Below the pieces are notes generated by a model. That model did no database searches and was not told the origin of the DNA. It worked only from the letters and a program-made list of their open reading frames with translations. Below are positions 17,723-25,442 of a stretch of DNA of 64,000 nucleotides, piece by piece (position 1 is the first letter of the stretch; the number at the start of each line of letters is the position of its first letter). Origin of the DNA: Ardenticatenaceae bacterium (lineage in GTDB: Bacteria > Chloroflexota > Anaerolineae > Promineifilales > Promineifilaceae); contig JACKBV010000012.1 in NCBI GenBank assembly GCA_020634315.1, positions 1 through 64,000 of the forward strand. The letters run 5' to 3'. A program made the position numbers and the translations under genes.

Positions 17723-18571
17723 ATGTCTGATAAATCAACCGCACAGCCAGACAGCGCACAACACCCGACACAAGCATTCGTGTTCGAGGTCGTCACCGTC
17801 AACAACTATGGCGAGATCAGAGAGCAGCAAAAACATACAGCACAGCAGTTCATCGAACACCTGGACGACGAAACCTCTCTAGAAATGGTAGAAATACCCA
17901 GAGGCACATTTTTAATGGGATCTCGTGCCGGTCAAGGATACGACGACGAGCGACCACAGCACAGCGTGCGCGTCCCCTCCTTCCTCATGAGCAAATACCC
18001 CATCACCCAGGCACAATGGCAAGCAATCATGAAAAAGCCCCTCCCCTATCGTTGCAAGGGAGCAAGGCGACCCGTCGATAGAGTCACCTGGCACCATGCC
18101 ATCACATTTTGCGAACAGCTGTCACAAAAGACAGGGCGCACATATCGCCTGCCCAGCGAAGCCGAATGGGAATACGCCTGCCGCGCCGGGAGCATGACGC
18201 CATTCTACTTTGGCGAAACCGTAACAACCGATTTAGTGAACTATGTTGGAGAGCACACCTATGGCCTGGCGCCCAAAGGCATCTATCGTCACGAGACAAC
18301 CGAGGTCGGCAGCTTCCCGCCAAATGCGTTTGGGTTATACGACATGCACGGCAATGTTTGGGAATGGTGCGCCGATGGGTGGCACGATGACTACAGCGGA
18401 GCGCCCACAAATGGGCGTGTCTGGCAAGGTGGCAATACAGAATACCGCGTGCTACGTGGCGGATGTTGGCACGATACGCCAGAGCTATGCCGCAGTGCTA
18501 CGCGGCTGCGACACAAAATGACCGAAGGAGAGGATTTCTTTGGCTTTCGCGTGGCATTGAGCCAGCTATAG
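17723..18571 (+). CDS. SUMF1/FGE-sulfatase domain protein
   Basis: A 282-residue protein whose residues from about 60 onward form a SUMF1 (formylglycine-generating-enzyme-like) domain: MVEIPRGTFLMGS, YRLPSEAEWEYACRAG, FGLYDMHGNVWEWCAD and RVLRGGCWHD are all typical. The N-terminal 55 residues are variable. The copper-binding cysteine pair of true aerobic FGE is not placed as expected, so I do not call it a sulfatase activator; many bacterial SUMF1 proteins have other or unknown roles. AGGGAG lies before ATG 17723. After the palindrome at 17581 the region turns strikingly C/A-rich. Confidence 0.85.
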   Translation: MSDKSTAQPDSAQHPTQAFVFEVVTVNNYGEIREQQKHTAQQFIEHLDDETSLEMVEIPRGTFLMGSRAGQGYDDERPQHSVRVPSFLMSKYPITQAQWQAIMKKPLPYRCKGARRPVDRVTWHHAITFCEQLSQKTGRTYRLPSEAEWEYACRAGSMTPFYFGETVTTDLVNYVGEHTYGLAPKGIYRHETTEVGSFPPNAFGLYDMHGNVWEWCADGWHDDYSGAPTNGRVWQGGNTEYRVLRGGCWHDTPELCRSATRLRHKMTEGEDFFGFRVALSQL

Positions 18572-18595
18572 GCAAACCTGCCATGCCTCAACAAA

Positions 18596-18692
18596 AAGCC
18601 GGAGGCTAAAGAGAAGTCCGTTATCCGGCAAATGTCCCAAGGACAGAACTCTTGGGTTGCCGAGCACGGTATCACTCTCTAGCCTCCGGCTT
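18596..18692 (+). ncRNA. Long structured hairpin, candidate RNA or bidirectional terminator
   Basis: Outer stem AAGCCGGAGGCTA (18596-18608) pairs perfectly with TAGCCTCCGGCTT (18680-18692). Inside it CGGCAA (18626-18631) pairs with TTGCCG (18657-18662) and CCCAAG (18636-18641) with CTTGGG (18651-18656), leaving asymmetric internal loops around GTCCGTTAT and AGCACGGTATCAC. It sits between convergent genes, so a terminator is the simple reading, but nested stems with purine-rich internal loops also fit a structured RNA. The strand is arbitrary. Confidence 0.5.
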
Positions 18693-18744
18693 CAATTATT
18701 TTGTTTTGCGTGTTCGTTTACATCACGCCAAACAAAACACCCTC

Positions 18745-19953
18745 TTATTTATCATCCAGCGCAACAATACCGGGCAGTTCTTTGCCCTCAAGCAGTTCCA
18801 GGCTGGCACCACCACCGGTGCTAACGTGGGTCATCTTTGCCGTCAGTCCCGCATTTTTCACGGCGGCTGCCGAATCGCCACCACCAATGACAACTTGCGT
18901 GCCAGCGTCAACGGCCGTTGCCAGCAATTGCGCCAATTCATTCGTCCCCTTAGCAAACGGGGCCATCTCAAACACACCCATCGGCCCATTCCAGATAACC
19001 AGTTTTGCGCCCGCCAACGAAGCCTTAAACAGTTCCAACGTTTTCGGGCCAATGTCCAGTGCCATCTGGTCAGCAGGAATGGCATCTACCGCCACGACCG
19101 TTGCCGGGGCATCCGCTTTAAATTCGGGAGCGATAACAACATCTACCGGCAGCACCAGGCTGTCAACGGCCGTTTCCAGCAAACGCCGTGCCTCAGGTAA
19201 CGCGTCCGCCTCCACCAGCGACGATCCCAATTCATACCCCTGCGCCTTGAGGAAAGTGTTAGCCATACCGCCGCCAATGAGGACTTTGTCCGCCTTTTGC
19301 AGCAGGTTGTCAATCAGCTTGATTTTGTCAGAGATTTTGGCGCCACCCATGATGGCGATGTAGGGATGCGGGGGATTGGTAACGGCCGTTCCCAACGCCT
19401 CCAACTCCTTGCCCATCAAAAAGCCAGCCACGGACGGCCCTTGCAGCGCACGCGCCACCCCTTCCGTACTCGCATGGGCACGATGCGCCGAACCAAACGC
19501 ATCATTGACATACACATCCGCCAACGCCGCCAACTTCGCCGACAGCTCAGCATCATTCTTCGTCTCGCCAGGCGTGAAACGCGTATTTTCCAGCAAAATC
19601 ACATCGCCGGGCTGCATCGCAGCAACAGCAGCCGTCACACTCTCGCCGACCATCTCATCCAATTTCTGCACCGGTTTGCCCAACAAATCGCTCAAACATT
19701 TGGCAACCGGGTCCATCGCATACTGTTTGTCGGCAGGCGTTTTCGGCCGGCCCAGGTGCGAACAAAGAATCAATGCCGCACCATGCTCCAGCAAATAATT
19801 CAACGTCGGCAGAGCTGCGCGAATGCGCGTATCATCCGTCACGGTGATGTTGGTATCGTTCGGATCTTTGCTGCTTAACGGCACGTTGAAATCCACACGC
19901 ACCAATACTTTTTTCCCTTTTACATCAATATCAGTCACAGTTTTCTTGTTCAT
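18745..19953 (-). CDS. pgk: Phosphoglycerate kinase
   Basis: Pgk transfers phosphate between 1,3-bisphosphoglycerate and ADP in glycolysis. The 402-residue product has the N-terminal substrate domain ([24 protein letters not shown]) and the C-terminal nucleotide domain ([40 protein letters not shown]), all intact and of normal length. GGAAGG upstream supports ATG 19953; an ATG twelve codons earlier lies in the repeat-bearing spacer. It is the last gene of a long minus-strand directon, an unusual place, since pgk commonly follows the gene for glyceraldehyde-3-phosphate dehydrogenase. Confidence 0.97.
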   Translation of the reverse strand: MNKKTVTDIDVKGKKVLVRVDFNVPLSSKDPNDTNITVTDDTRIRAALPTLNYLLEHGAALILCSHLGRPKTPADKQYAMDPVAKCLSDLLGKPVQKLDEMVGESVTAAVAAMQPGDVILLENTRFTPGETKNDAELSAKLAALADVYVNDAFGSAHRAHASTEGVARALQGPSVAGFLMGKELEALGTAVTNPPHPYIAIMGGAKISDKIKLIDNLLQKADKVLIGGGMANTFLKAQGYELGSSLVEADALPEARRLLETAVDSLVLPVDVVIAPEFKADAPATVVAVDAIPADQMALDIGPKTLELFKASLAGAKLVIWNGPMGVFEMAPFAKGTNELAQLLATAVDAGTQVVIGGGDSAAAVKNAGLTAKMTHVSTGGGASLELLEGKELPGIVALDDK

Positions 19954-19971
19954 TCTATTCCTTCCTGAAAT

Positions 19972-20016
19972 TTGGTAATCGGTGGTCATCAGGTTTACCG
20001 CTCACCAATTACCGAT
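19972..20016. repeat. Degenerate 7-bp tandem repeat (GGTRANY type)
   Basis: On the minus strand the spacer reads GGTAATT GGTGAGC GGTAAAC and then a related inverted stretch. The units match those at 48610-48665 and 60401-60435. Confidence 0.55.
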
Positions 20017-20018
20017 AT

Positions 20019-20873
20019 TTATGCTTCGTCCTTGTACACAATCTGCGTCGCTTGCAGATCGGTGTACCGCTCATCCAATCCTTTGATGCCGAGCACCTTT
20101 TTGATTTGTTTGATGCGCGGCACAACATTTGTCAGGCTTGTCTGATAATGTTTGGCAATGGCCGCCTGGGTGACGTTGCGCACATCTTGCTCGCTCATCA
20201 CAAATTCAGCCGCCGCTGCCCACCCTGCCGGTTTATCCAGGTCAGGCTTGGCTGTCGCTTTGAAATCGCGCCACAAACGCCGCCCCTGCACCAACGACAC
20301 AGCACCGTAAGTCCGGTGCTGCAAACCGGGCAGCAGCAGGCGTTCGACCTCATCTTGCATGGCTGTCGGCTGCAACGGAAGCTGCAACATACCGCCATAG
20401 AGGGCGATGGGCAGCACCCAGGGTTCGGAGGGGATGTTGTCTACTTCGGTGAGAATTTTGCTGGTGGTCAGGATGCCACGCGCACGGGCACCGGTGAGGG
20501 GCAAATCAATGTGCGCCGGGTTGACGGTGACAATGCGCCACTGGTCGTCTTGCACCGCGAGTTGTATGGATACGACATCGGCCGCTGTATAGCTGTTGTC
20601 GCCGCTTGTGGGATCAGGCCAGGCGTATTCGATGTGTACGAAACGGCCGTTTTCCGTCTCAATGGCTCGCGTCAATCCCAGGCTGCCCCGTCCCAGCACC
20701 GTCTTGAGCAAAATGTCAAACACCGTGAAACCAAATAAATCCAACATCTCCGCCGCTTGTTCGCCAGGAACGACCAACGTCGCGATCTTCGCCGCATTTT
20801 CAGCTAAAGTCGCTTCGATCATCTGCTCGACCACAGGCCAGATGTCAGACCAAACGGTTTCTTGACTAATCAT
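20019..20873 (-). CDS. Hypothetical protein upstream of pgk
   Basis: The product (284 residues) is not recognised. It is a soluble alpha/beta-looking protein with no signal peptide, no membrane helix and no obvious nucleotide or metal motif. The N-terminal third (IWPVVEQMIEATLAENAAKIATLVVPGEQAAEML) is helical, and a middle part (VVSIQLAVQDDQWRIVTVNPAHIDLP) looks like an NTF2-type sheet. The C-terminus is basic (RIKQIKKVLGIKGLDERY). It lies 65 bases before pgk on the same strand, separated by a tandem-repeat spacer. Confidence 0.6.
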   Translation of the reverse strand: MISQETVWSDIWPVVEQMIEATLAENAAKIATLVVPGEQAAEMLDLFGFTVFDILLKTVLGRGSLGLTRAIETENGRFVHIEYAWPDPTSGDNSYTAADVVSIQLAVQDDQWRIVTVNPAHIDLPLTGARARGILTTSKILTEVDNIPSEPWVLPIALYGGMLQLPLQPTAMQDEVERLLLPGLQHRTYGAVSLVQGRRLWRDFKATAKPDLDKPAGWAAAAEFVMSEQDVRNVTQAAIAKHYQTSLTNVVPRIKQIKKVLGIKGLDERYTDLQATQIVYKDEA

Positions 20874-20920
20874 TCATCACTCCATCGGCTATTATACGCG
20901 GCGGCGGAACCGATTCCATA

Positions 20921-20952
20921 GACAAATGTCACCCTTCCGCGTGACATTTGTC
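20921..20952. repeat. Perfect 12-bp hairpin GACAAATGTCAC
   Basis: GACAAATGTCAC (20921-20932), eight-base loop, GTGACATTTGTC (20941-20952). The right half recurs exactly at 47088-47099, across the stop codon of another gene, so this is an interspersed element and not just a local terminator. No T tract follows on the transcribed strand. Confidence 0.65.
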
Positions 20953-20995
20953 GGCTTTTCATGTGGGAACAGCACAGGTGGGCAAATGCGCCAGC

Positions 20996-21340
20996 TTATT
21001 CCGGGCGGCGATGTTCCCCATAGCGGATAATTTGCACTTTTTCCAGGGTAATCAACCCTTCTTTGACAACCTCATCCAAAAATGGCATCAGCAAATCAAT
21101 GTACGGTTTGCTGTCAATGATCTCAATTACCAACGGCATATCTTCTGACAGGCGCAGGAATTTGGTTGTATGCACGCGGCTGTTGGCCCCAAAGCCCATG
21201 ATGCCGCGCAGTACGGTGGCTCCTGCCAGGTTGAGCAGTTTTGCCTGATGTACAATTTGTTCGTAGAGGGGTTTGCCCTGGTAGGTGTCTGATTCCCCAA
21301 TAAAGATGCGCAGCAGCAAGCCTTCTTCCATTAACTTCAC
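20996..21340 (-). CDS. DUF190 family PII-like protein
   Basis: A 114-residue protein of the DUF190 family, small PII-like signalling proteins that often sit beside crcB. LLRIFIGESDTYQGKPLYEQIVHQA at the N-terminus, GATVLRGIMGFGA and LPLVIEIIDS are the family blocks. PII-like trimers bind small effectors, and here a role in gauging or regulating the fluoride channel encoded just upstream is plausible but unproven. It lies 88 bases after crcB on the same strand, and so is probably part of the same transcript. Confidence 0.9.
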   Translation of the reverse strand: MKLMEEGLLLRIFIGESDTYQGKPLYEQIVHQAKLLNLAGATVLRGIMGFGANSRVHTTKFLRLSEDMPLVIEIIDSKPYIDLLMPFLDEVVKEGLITLEKVQIIRYGEHRRPE

Positions 21341-21428
21341 GGTTCACTCTCCCGAAGAATCTAACGCAAAGACACACAGGGCAAAAGTAAGTAAGAAGAA
21401 GCGCACTGATTTGCCAGATGTGTCTCGA

Positions 21429-21809
21429 TTAACGGCCGTTAAACACCGTCCTCGCCACAACCACACCCAGAAACACACAGCCAATTCCCAAAATGTTGCT
21501 TCCCAAAATATTTAAGAGGCTCAGGCGCACCTGCCCATCACGCAGCAAGTTCACACTCTCCAAACCATACGTCGAAAATGTGGTAAATGCACCCAAGCCC
21601 CCCACAAAGATCAGCGCCCGTAACTGCGGTGAAAGGGCTGTCTGCTCAAAAATTTGCCACAACAAACCAATCAAGAAGCATCCCAACAAGTTCACGCTCA
21701 GCGTGCCCCAGGGGAAACCCTCACCGAATACCGAGTAAGCCAGGCCAGATACTGCGTAGCGCAGCAACGCGCCCACAGCTCCACCAACAGCAATGGCTAC
21801 ATAACGCAA
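21429..21809 (-). CDS. crcB: Fluoride channel CrcB/Fluc
   Basis: CrcB/Fluc is a dual-topology dimeric membrane channel that expels fluoride. The 126-residue product has four membrane helices and the signatures GGAVGALLRY, GTLSVNLLGCFLIG and GAFTTFSTY, the last carrying the Phe box and central sodium site. The start is TTG at 21809, with GGGGG seven bases upstream; the longer ATG frame overlaps der and is rejected. Only 19 bases separate it from der, so no fluoride riboswitch fits there. The protein ends NGR-stop inside the palindrome TTAACGGCCGTTAA. Confidence 0.93.
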   Translation of the reverse strand: MRYVAIAVGGAVGALLRYAVSGLAYSVFGEGFPWGTLSVNLLGCFLIGLLWQIFEQTALSPQLRALIFVGGLGAFTTFSTYGLESVNLLRDGQVRLSLLNILGSNILGIGCVFLGVVVARTVFNGR

Positions 21810-21828
21810 ACGAAAACCCCCTCTTCTC

Positions 21829-23196
21829 TCATTTCCCGAAGCGATCTTCGCTGCGGGCACGGAAAACGAGCCGGATGGCCGAACCGCGAAACGGGTACTG
21901 TTCCCGAATCTGGTTTTCCAGGAAACGTTGGTACCCAAAATTGACCCATTCCGGCTTGTTGACAAAGAAAATGAAAGTGGGAGGGGCAACAGATGCTTGT
22001 GTGGCATAGAAAAACTTGACGCGCACGCCGCTTTTGCTTGGCGGTGGATGTTTGATGGTGGCTTCGCGCATCAGTTTGTTCAATGGCCCGGTGGGAATAC
22101 GCGTGTAACGCGCTTCATTGACTTCCAGCACTTCTGGCAAAATTTTGTGGACACGCTGTCCCGTCTCCGCAGAGATGAAGAGAATGGGGACATAATCCAT
22201 AAAATTCAGTTCGTGCCGAAGTTGATCTTCATATTGGTTAATGGTGTAGGTGTCTTTTTCCACCGCATCCCATTTATTGACGAGCACAATGGTAGCGGCC
22301 GTTTCTTCGCCCATGATCCCGGCAATGTGGATGTCCTGCGACGTGATGCCCTCAGCGGCATCAACCAACAGCAGCCCGACATCGGCGCGTTTCAGCGCCT
22401 TGATCGCACGGAGGACGCTGTACTTTTCCACACCGGGGTCAATCTTGCCGCGCCGCCGAATACCGGCCGTATCAATGATGGTAAAGTCCTGCCCATGCCA
22501 TTTCAGCTTGGTATTAATGGCGTCACGAGTCGTCCCGGCAATGGGGCTGACAATGGCGCGTTCTTCACCAATGAGCTTGTTAAGCAGCGTGGATTTGCCG
22601 ACATTGGGACGACCAAGCAAAGCGATTTTGATCGATTCATCCTCTGCTTCAGCTTCCTCTGTCCACTGCGGAATGGCATTGACAATGGCATCGAGCAAAT
22701 CGCCGCTGCCGGATCCATGCAGGGCAGAAATGGGGAAAACCTCACCCAGCGCCAGCTCATAAAATTCGTAAACCTGATCCCACAGCTTCGTGGATTCCAG
22801 TTTATTGGCGGCGATGATGATCGGCTTTTTGGATTGGCGTAAGATGTCGGCCACTTCCTTATCGGCCGCGGTTATGCCAGCCTGCCCATCGACAACTTGC
22901 ACAATCACGTCCGCGTCCTGAATGGCAATGGAAGCCTGCTGCCGAATCAGAGGCAAGAAGCGCTCAGAATCTTCGGATAAGGGTTCGGTGTGATGCCCGC
23001 CTTCAAATTCAATACCGCCGGTATCGATCAGGGTGAAGAGGGTACCGCCCCATTCGGCATCGGCATAAAGACGGTCACGGGTCGTGCCGGGAACTTCGGA
23101 GACAACAGCCAGACGGCGGCCAACTATACGGTTAAAGAGGGTGGACTTGCCAACGTTGGGGCGGCCCACCAGCGCGACAAGTGGTTTATAACTCAT
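21829..23196 (-). CDS. der: Ribosome-assembly GTPase Der (EngA)
   Basis: Der has two tandem GTPase domains and acts in 50S subunit maturation. Both P-loops are present (GRPNVGKSTLFN near residue 11 and GRPNVGKSTLLN near 195), with DTGG and DTAG G3 motifs and NKLE and NKWD G4 motifs. A C-terminal KH-like domain follows (KHPPPSKSGVRVKFFYATQ). At 455 residues it is normal in length. Its ATG overlaps the stop of ybbR by four bases, implying coupled translation. Confidence 0.97.
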   Translation of the reverse strand: MSYKPLVALVGRPNVGKSTLFNRIVGRRLAVVSEVPGTTRDRLYADAEWGGTLFTLIDTGGIEFEGGHHTEPLSEDSERFLPLIRQQASIAIQDADVIVQVVDGQAGITAADKEVADILRQSKKPIIIAANKLESTKLWDQVYEFYELALGEVFPISALHGSGSGDLLDAIVNAIPQWTEEAEAEDESIKIALLGRPNVGKSTLLNKLIGEERAIVSPIAGTTRDAINTKLKWHGQDFTIIDTAGIRRRGKIDPGVEKYSVLRAIKALKRADVGLLLVDAAEGITSQDIHIAGIMGEETAATIVLVNKWDAVEKDTYTINQYEDQLRHELNFMDYVPILFISAETGQRVHKILPEVLEVNEARYTRIPTGPLNKLMREATIKHPPPSKSGVRVKFFYATQASVAPPTFIFFVNKPEWVNFGYQRFLENQIREQYPFRGSAIRLVFRARSEDRFGK

Positions 23197-24593
23197 AGGA
23201 TTATATGCCTTTTACGGTTGAGGATAGCCACAGGGATGGGATGGGCAACGGCCGTTACCAGATACGGCAGCGTGCTGGTGCCCCCCCCTCCATGCGGAAT
23301 AGAGTCATGCGGCAGAAATGACGTGGTCGTGGTCGATATCGTGTTTGTAATCGTAGTGGGAATCGTAATCCGTCGGGTAATCTCGACCGTCACCTGCGCG
23401 GGCTGCACAGAGCGCAGTTCAATGCCCCGCTGTTCAGGGTAATCCACATCGGGTTCAATACTATACGTGCCAGTCTCAAGGCCAAACAGATCAACAACAA
23501 CAGTTACTTCATCTTCCAAAAGTGTATTTAAAACGGGCAGCGGCCCAAACAGAACCACACGCACCGTCTCCGAACTGAGCGTCGCTTCCAGTTCCGGGTC
23601 TAATCCCTGCACCTGCGGTACACGGTTAAAAATGCTGGTTGTGCGGAACGGCTCAATCGTCACATTCACAAAAATCTCTTCGACCTCAGCCTGCGTCACA
23701 CCTTCTGGCAAGGCCAGCGCCACTTGTGGGCTAAACGATTCTGTCAGGCCAGTAATGTCGATTGGCTCCGTTTGCACCCAATTCAGCAAGTTCAACTGGG
23801 TTGGGCGACCTTGCAGCAGCACACTGGGCGGATCGACTTCCACATTAACGACACGGTACCCTGGCGCTGGCTCACCTTCCAGGTCTACATTAATAAACTT
23901 CTCGGCGAATCCGGCCGATTCGTTAATGGGAATGGTCACTTCGACCAACTCTGTGCTCAAATCCAGCCCACTGACACTCGCCACACGCCCTTGCTTGTTG
24001 TAGTAAATTGGTTGGGGCGTGCGTCTCACCGTTTCCCGTTCATTGCTCAAAAAAACGGTCACCCGCGCCGTGTCTAATGGCTCTACTTGCGAGGCCGTTC
24101 CAGCAACCGTGATGAATTGGGGATCAATTAACGCCTCCCCCTGTGTGTAACCCAGCGCGACGCTGCCCCGCAAATCGAGCGTGACGGGGATGTCACGCGT
24201 AACCAACTGCTCCAAATGCACCGTCATTTGCTCCGTCGATTGCGAGAGAATCTCGACTTCAGTCACCTTGGTCTGCACCTGAACAGGCATGGGGGCTTCC
24301 TGTCCAAACGGCACCTGGCTTAAATCCACGGTAGCCGTAAAGTCTTGCACGGTCAATTGATCAACTATCGAAGCTGGCCCTTGAAAAACAATTTGCACAA
24401 ATTGGCGGGTTGACGTTGGCGTCACAAGAATGCTGTTATCCACACGTCCAACGAAATCTATCGGGATTTGCAAAAATTGGCTGCGCACCGGATCGTCAGC
24501 CTGGATGGCATTGAACCAGATGATTAATGCCAACACGAAGGACAAAACCAGCGTTGCCAGGTTGGAAATGATGCTGCGAATAAACCTCATCAT
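23193..24593 (-). CDS. YbbR-domain protein (CdaR-like)
   Basis: A 466-residue membrane-anchored protein with one N-terminal helix (LATLVLSFVLALIIWFNAI) and a series of extracytoplasmic YbbR beta domains. YbbR/CdaR is the partner and regulator of the c-di-AMP synthase CdaA, whose gene lies immediately upstream and overlaps by four bases. The C-terminal 60 residues are low-complexity Thr/Ile-rich and unlike YbbR. The last four bases overlap der. Confidence 0.88.
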   Translation of the reverse strand: MMRFIRSIISNLATLVLSFVLALIIWFNAIQADDPVRSQFLQIPIDFVGRVDNSILVTPTSTRQFVQIVFQGPASIVDQLTVQDFTATVDLSQVPFGQEAPMPVQVQTKVTEVEILSQSTEQMTVHLEQLVTRDIPVTLDLRGSVALGYTQGEALIDPQFITVAGTASQVEPLDTARVTVFLSNERETVRRTPQPIYYNKQGRVASVSGLDLSTELVEVTIPINESAGFAEKFINVDLEGEPAPGYRVVNVEVDPPSVLLQGRPTQLNLLNWVQTEPIDITGLTESFSPQVALALPEGVTQAEVEEIFVNVTIEPFRTTSIFNRVPQVQGLDPELEATLSSETVRVVLFGPLPVLNTLLEDEVTVVVDLFGLETGTYSIEPDVDYPEQRGIELRSVQPAQVTVEITRRITIPTTITNTISTTTTSFLPHDSIPHGGGGTSTLPYLVTAVAHPIPVAILNRKRHIIL

Positions 24594-25390
24594 GGCTGAA
24601 GTTCCCTCCGGCCGCCACGATTTTGCAAAAAGGCGTAGAGAATGCTGTCGAGCCGACTGATGTCTTGCCGTCGGATGACACGGCCGTTATGGGCAATAGA
24701 CGCCTGGCCGGTTTCCTCGGAGATGATTAGAACAACGGCATCGCTGACCTCGCTGATGCCTAAGCCCGCCCGGTGGCGCAACCCCATCTGGCTGTCTGAG
24801 AGGCTGCTGGTAGAAAGGGGCATGACACAGGCTGCGGCGGCGATGCGCTCATTGCGTACAATGACAGCGCCATCATGCAGTTCGGTGTGCTTGTTGAAAA
24901 TGGTAAGGAGCAGTTCAACGGAAACGGCCGCATCCATCGTCACCCCCGTATCAATATACTCCTGCAATCCAGTGTCCTGCTCAAAGACAATCAACGCGCC
25001 GTGTCGCCGCTGCGAAAGGCGTTGGCTGGCTTCCTTCACAACAGCAATGACTGGGCTTTCTTGCTGGCGGCGGAACAAGCGCAAATAGCGGGAAGCATGC
25101 CCTAGCTGCTCTAACGCACGGCGCAGTTCTGGCTGGAAAATGACGGGAACAGCCACCAACAGCGCAGGAATACTGTTGCTAACTAACCAATTAAACGCGG
25201 GTAGATTGAAAGCGGAGGATAAGAGGAAGACTAACAAGGCCAGGACAATCAGGCCGCGTAATACTTGAACAGCCCGTGTGCCCCGAATCAGGACGAGGAC
25301 GGTGTAAATAACGGCCGTTACCAGGGCAATATCAAGGACATTATTCCAATCCCATTGCAGTTGCGATAAATAATTGAGTACGTTGTCCAA
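24590..25390 (-). CDS. cdaA: Diadenylate cyclase CdaA
   Basis: CdaA joins two ATP into cyclic di-AMP at the membrane. The 266-residue product has three N-terminal membrane helices (about 18-75) and a DAC domain with the DGA motif at 173-175 (LHDGAVIV) and RHR at 205-207 (GLRHRAGLGISE), both needed for catalysis. It is followed directly by its usual partner ybbR. The common third gene glmM is absent here; der and crcB follow instead. Confidence 0.96.
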   Translation of the reverse strand: MDNVLNYLSQLQWDWNNVLDIALVTAVIYTVLVLIRGTRAVQVLRGLIVLALLVFLLSSAFNLPAFNWLVSNSIPALLVAVPVIFQPELRRALEQLGHASRYLRLFRRQQESPVIAVVKEASQRLSQRRHGALIVFEQDTGLQEYIDTGVTMDAAVSVELLLTIFNKHTELHDGAVIVRNERIAAAACVMPLSTSSLSDSQMGLRHRAGLGISEVSDAVVLIISEETGQASIAHNGRVIRRQDISRLDSILYAFLQNRGGRRELQP

Positions 25391-25442
25391 AACTGTCGTC
25401 CAAAACCGTTGTCCGTGAATCGATTACCGATTACTTGCCACA

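Noticed and set aside
17723..18571. True formylglycine-generating enzyme
   Set aside because: The copper-binding cysteine pair is not in the expected context, and no sulfatase gene is nearby.
21810..21828. Fluoride riboswitch before crcB
   Set aside because: Only 19 bases separate der and crcB, too few for the aptamer.
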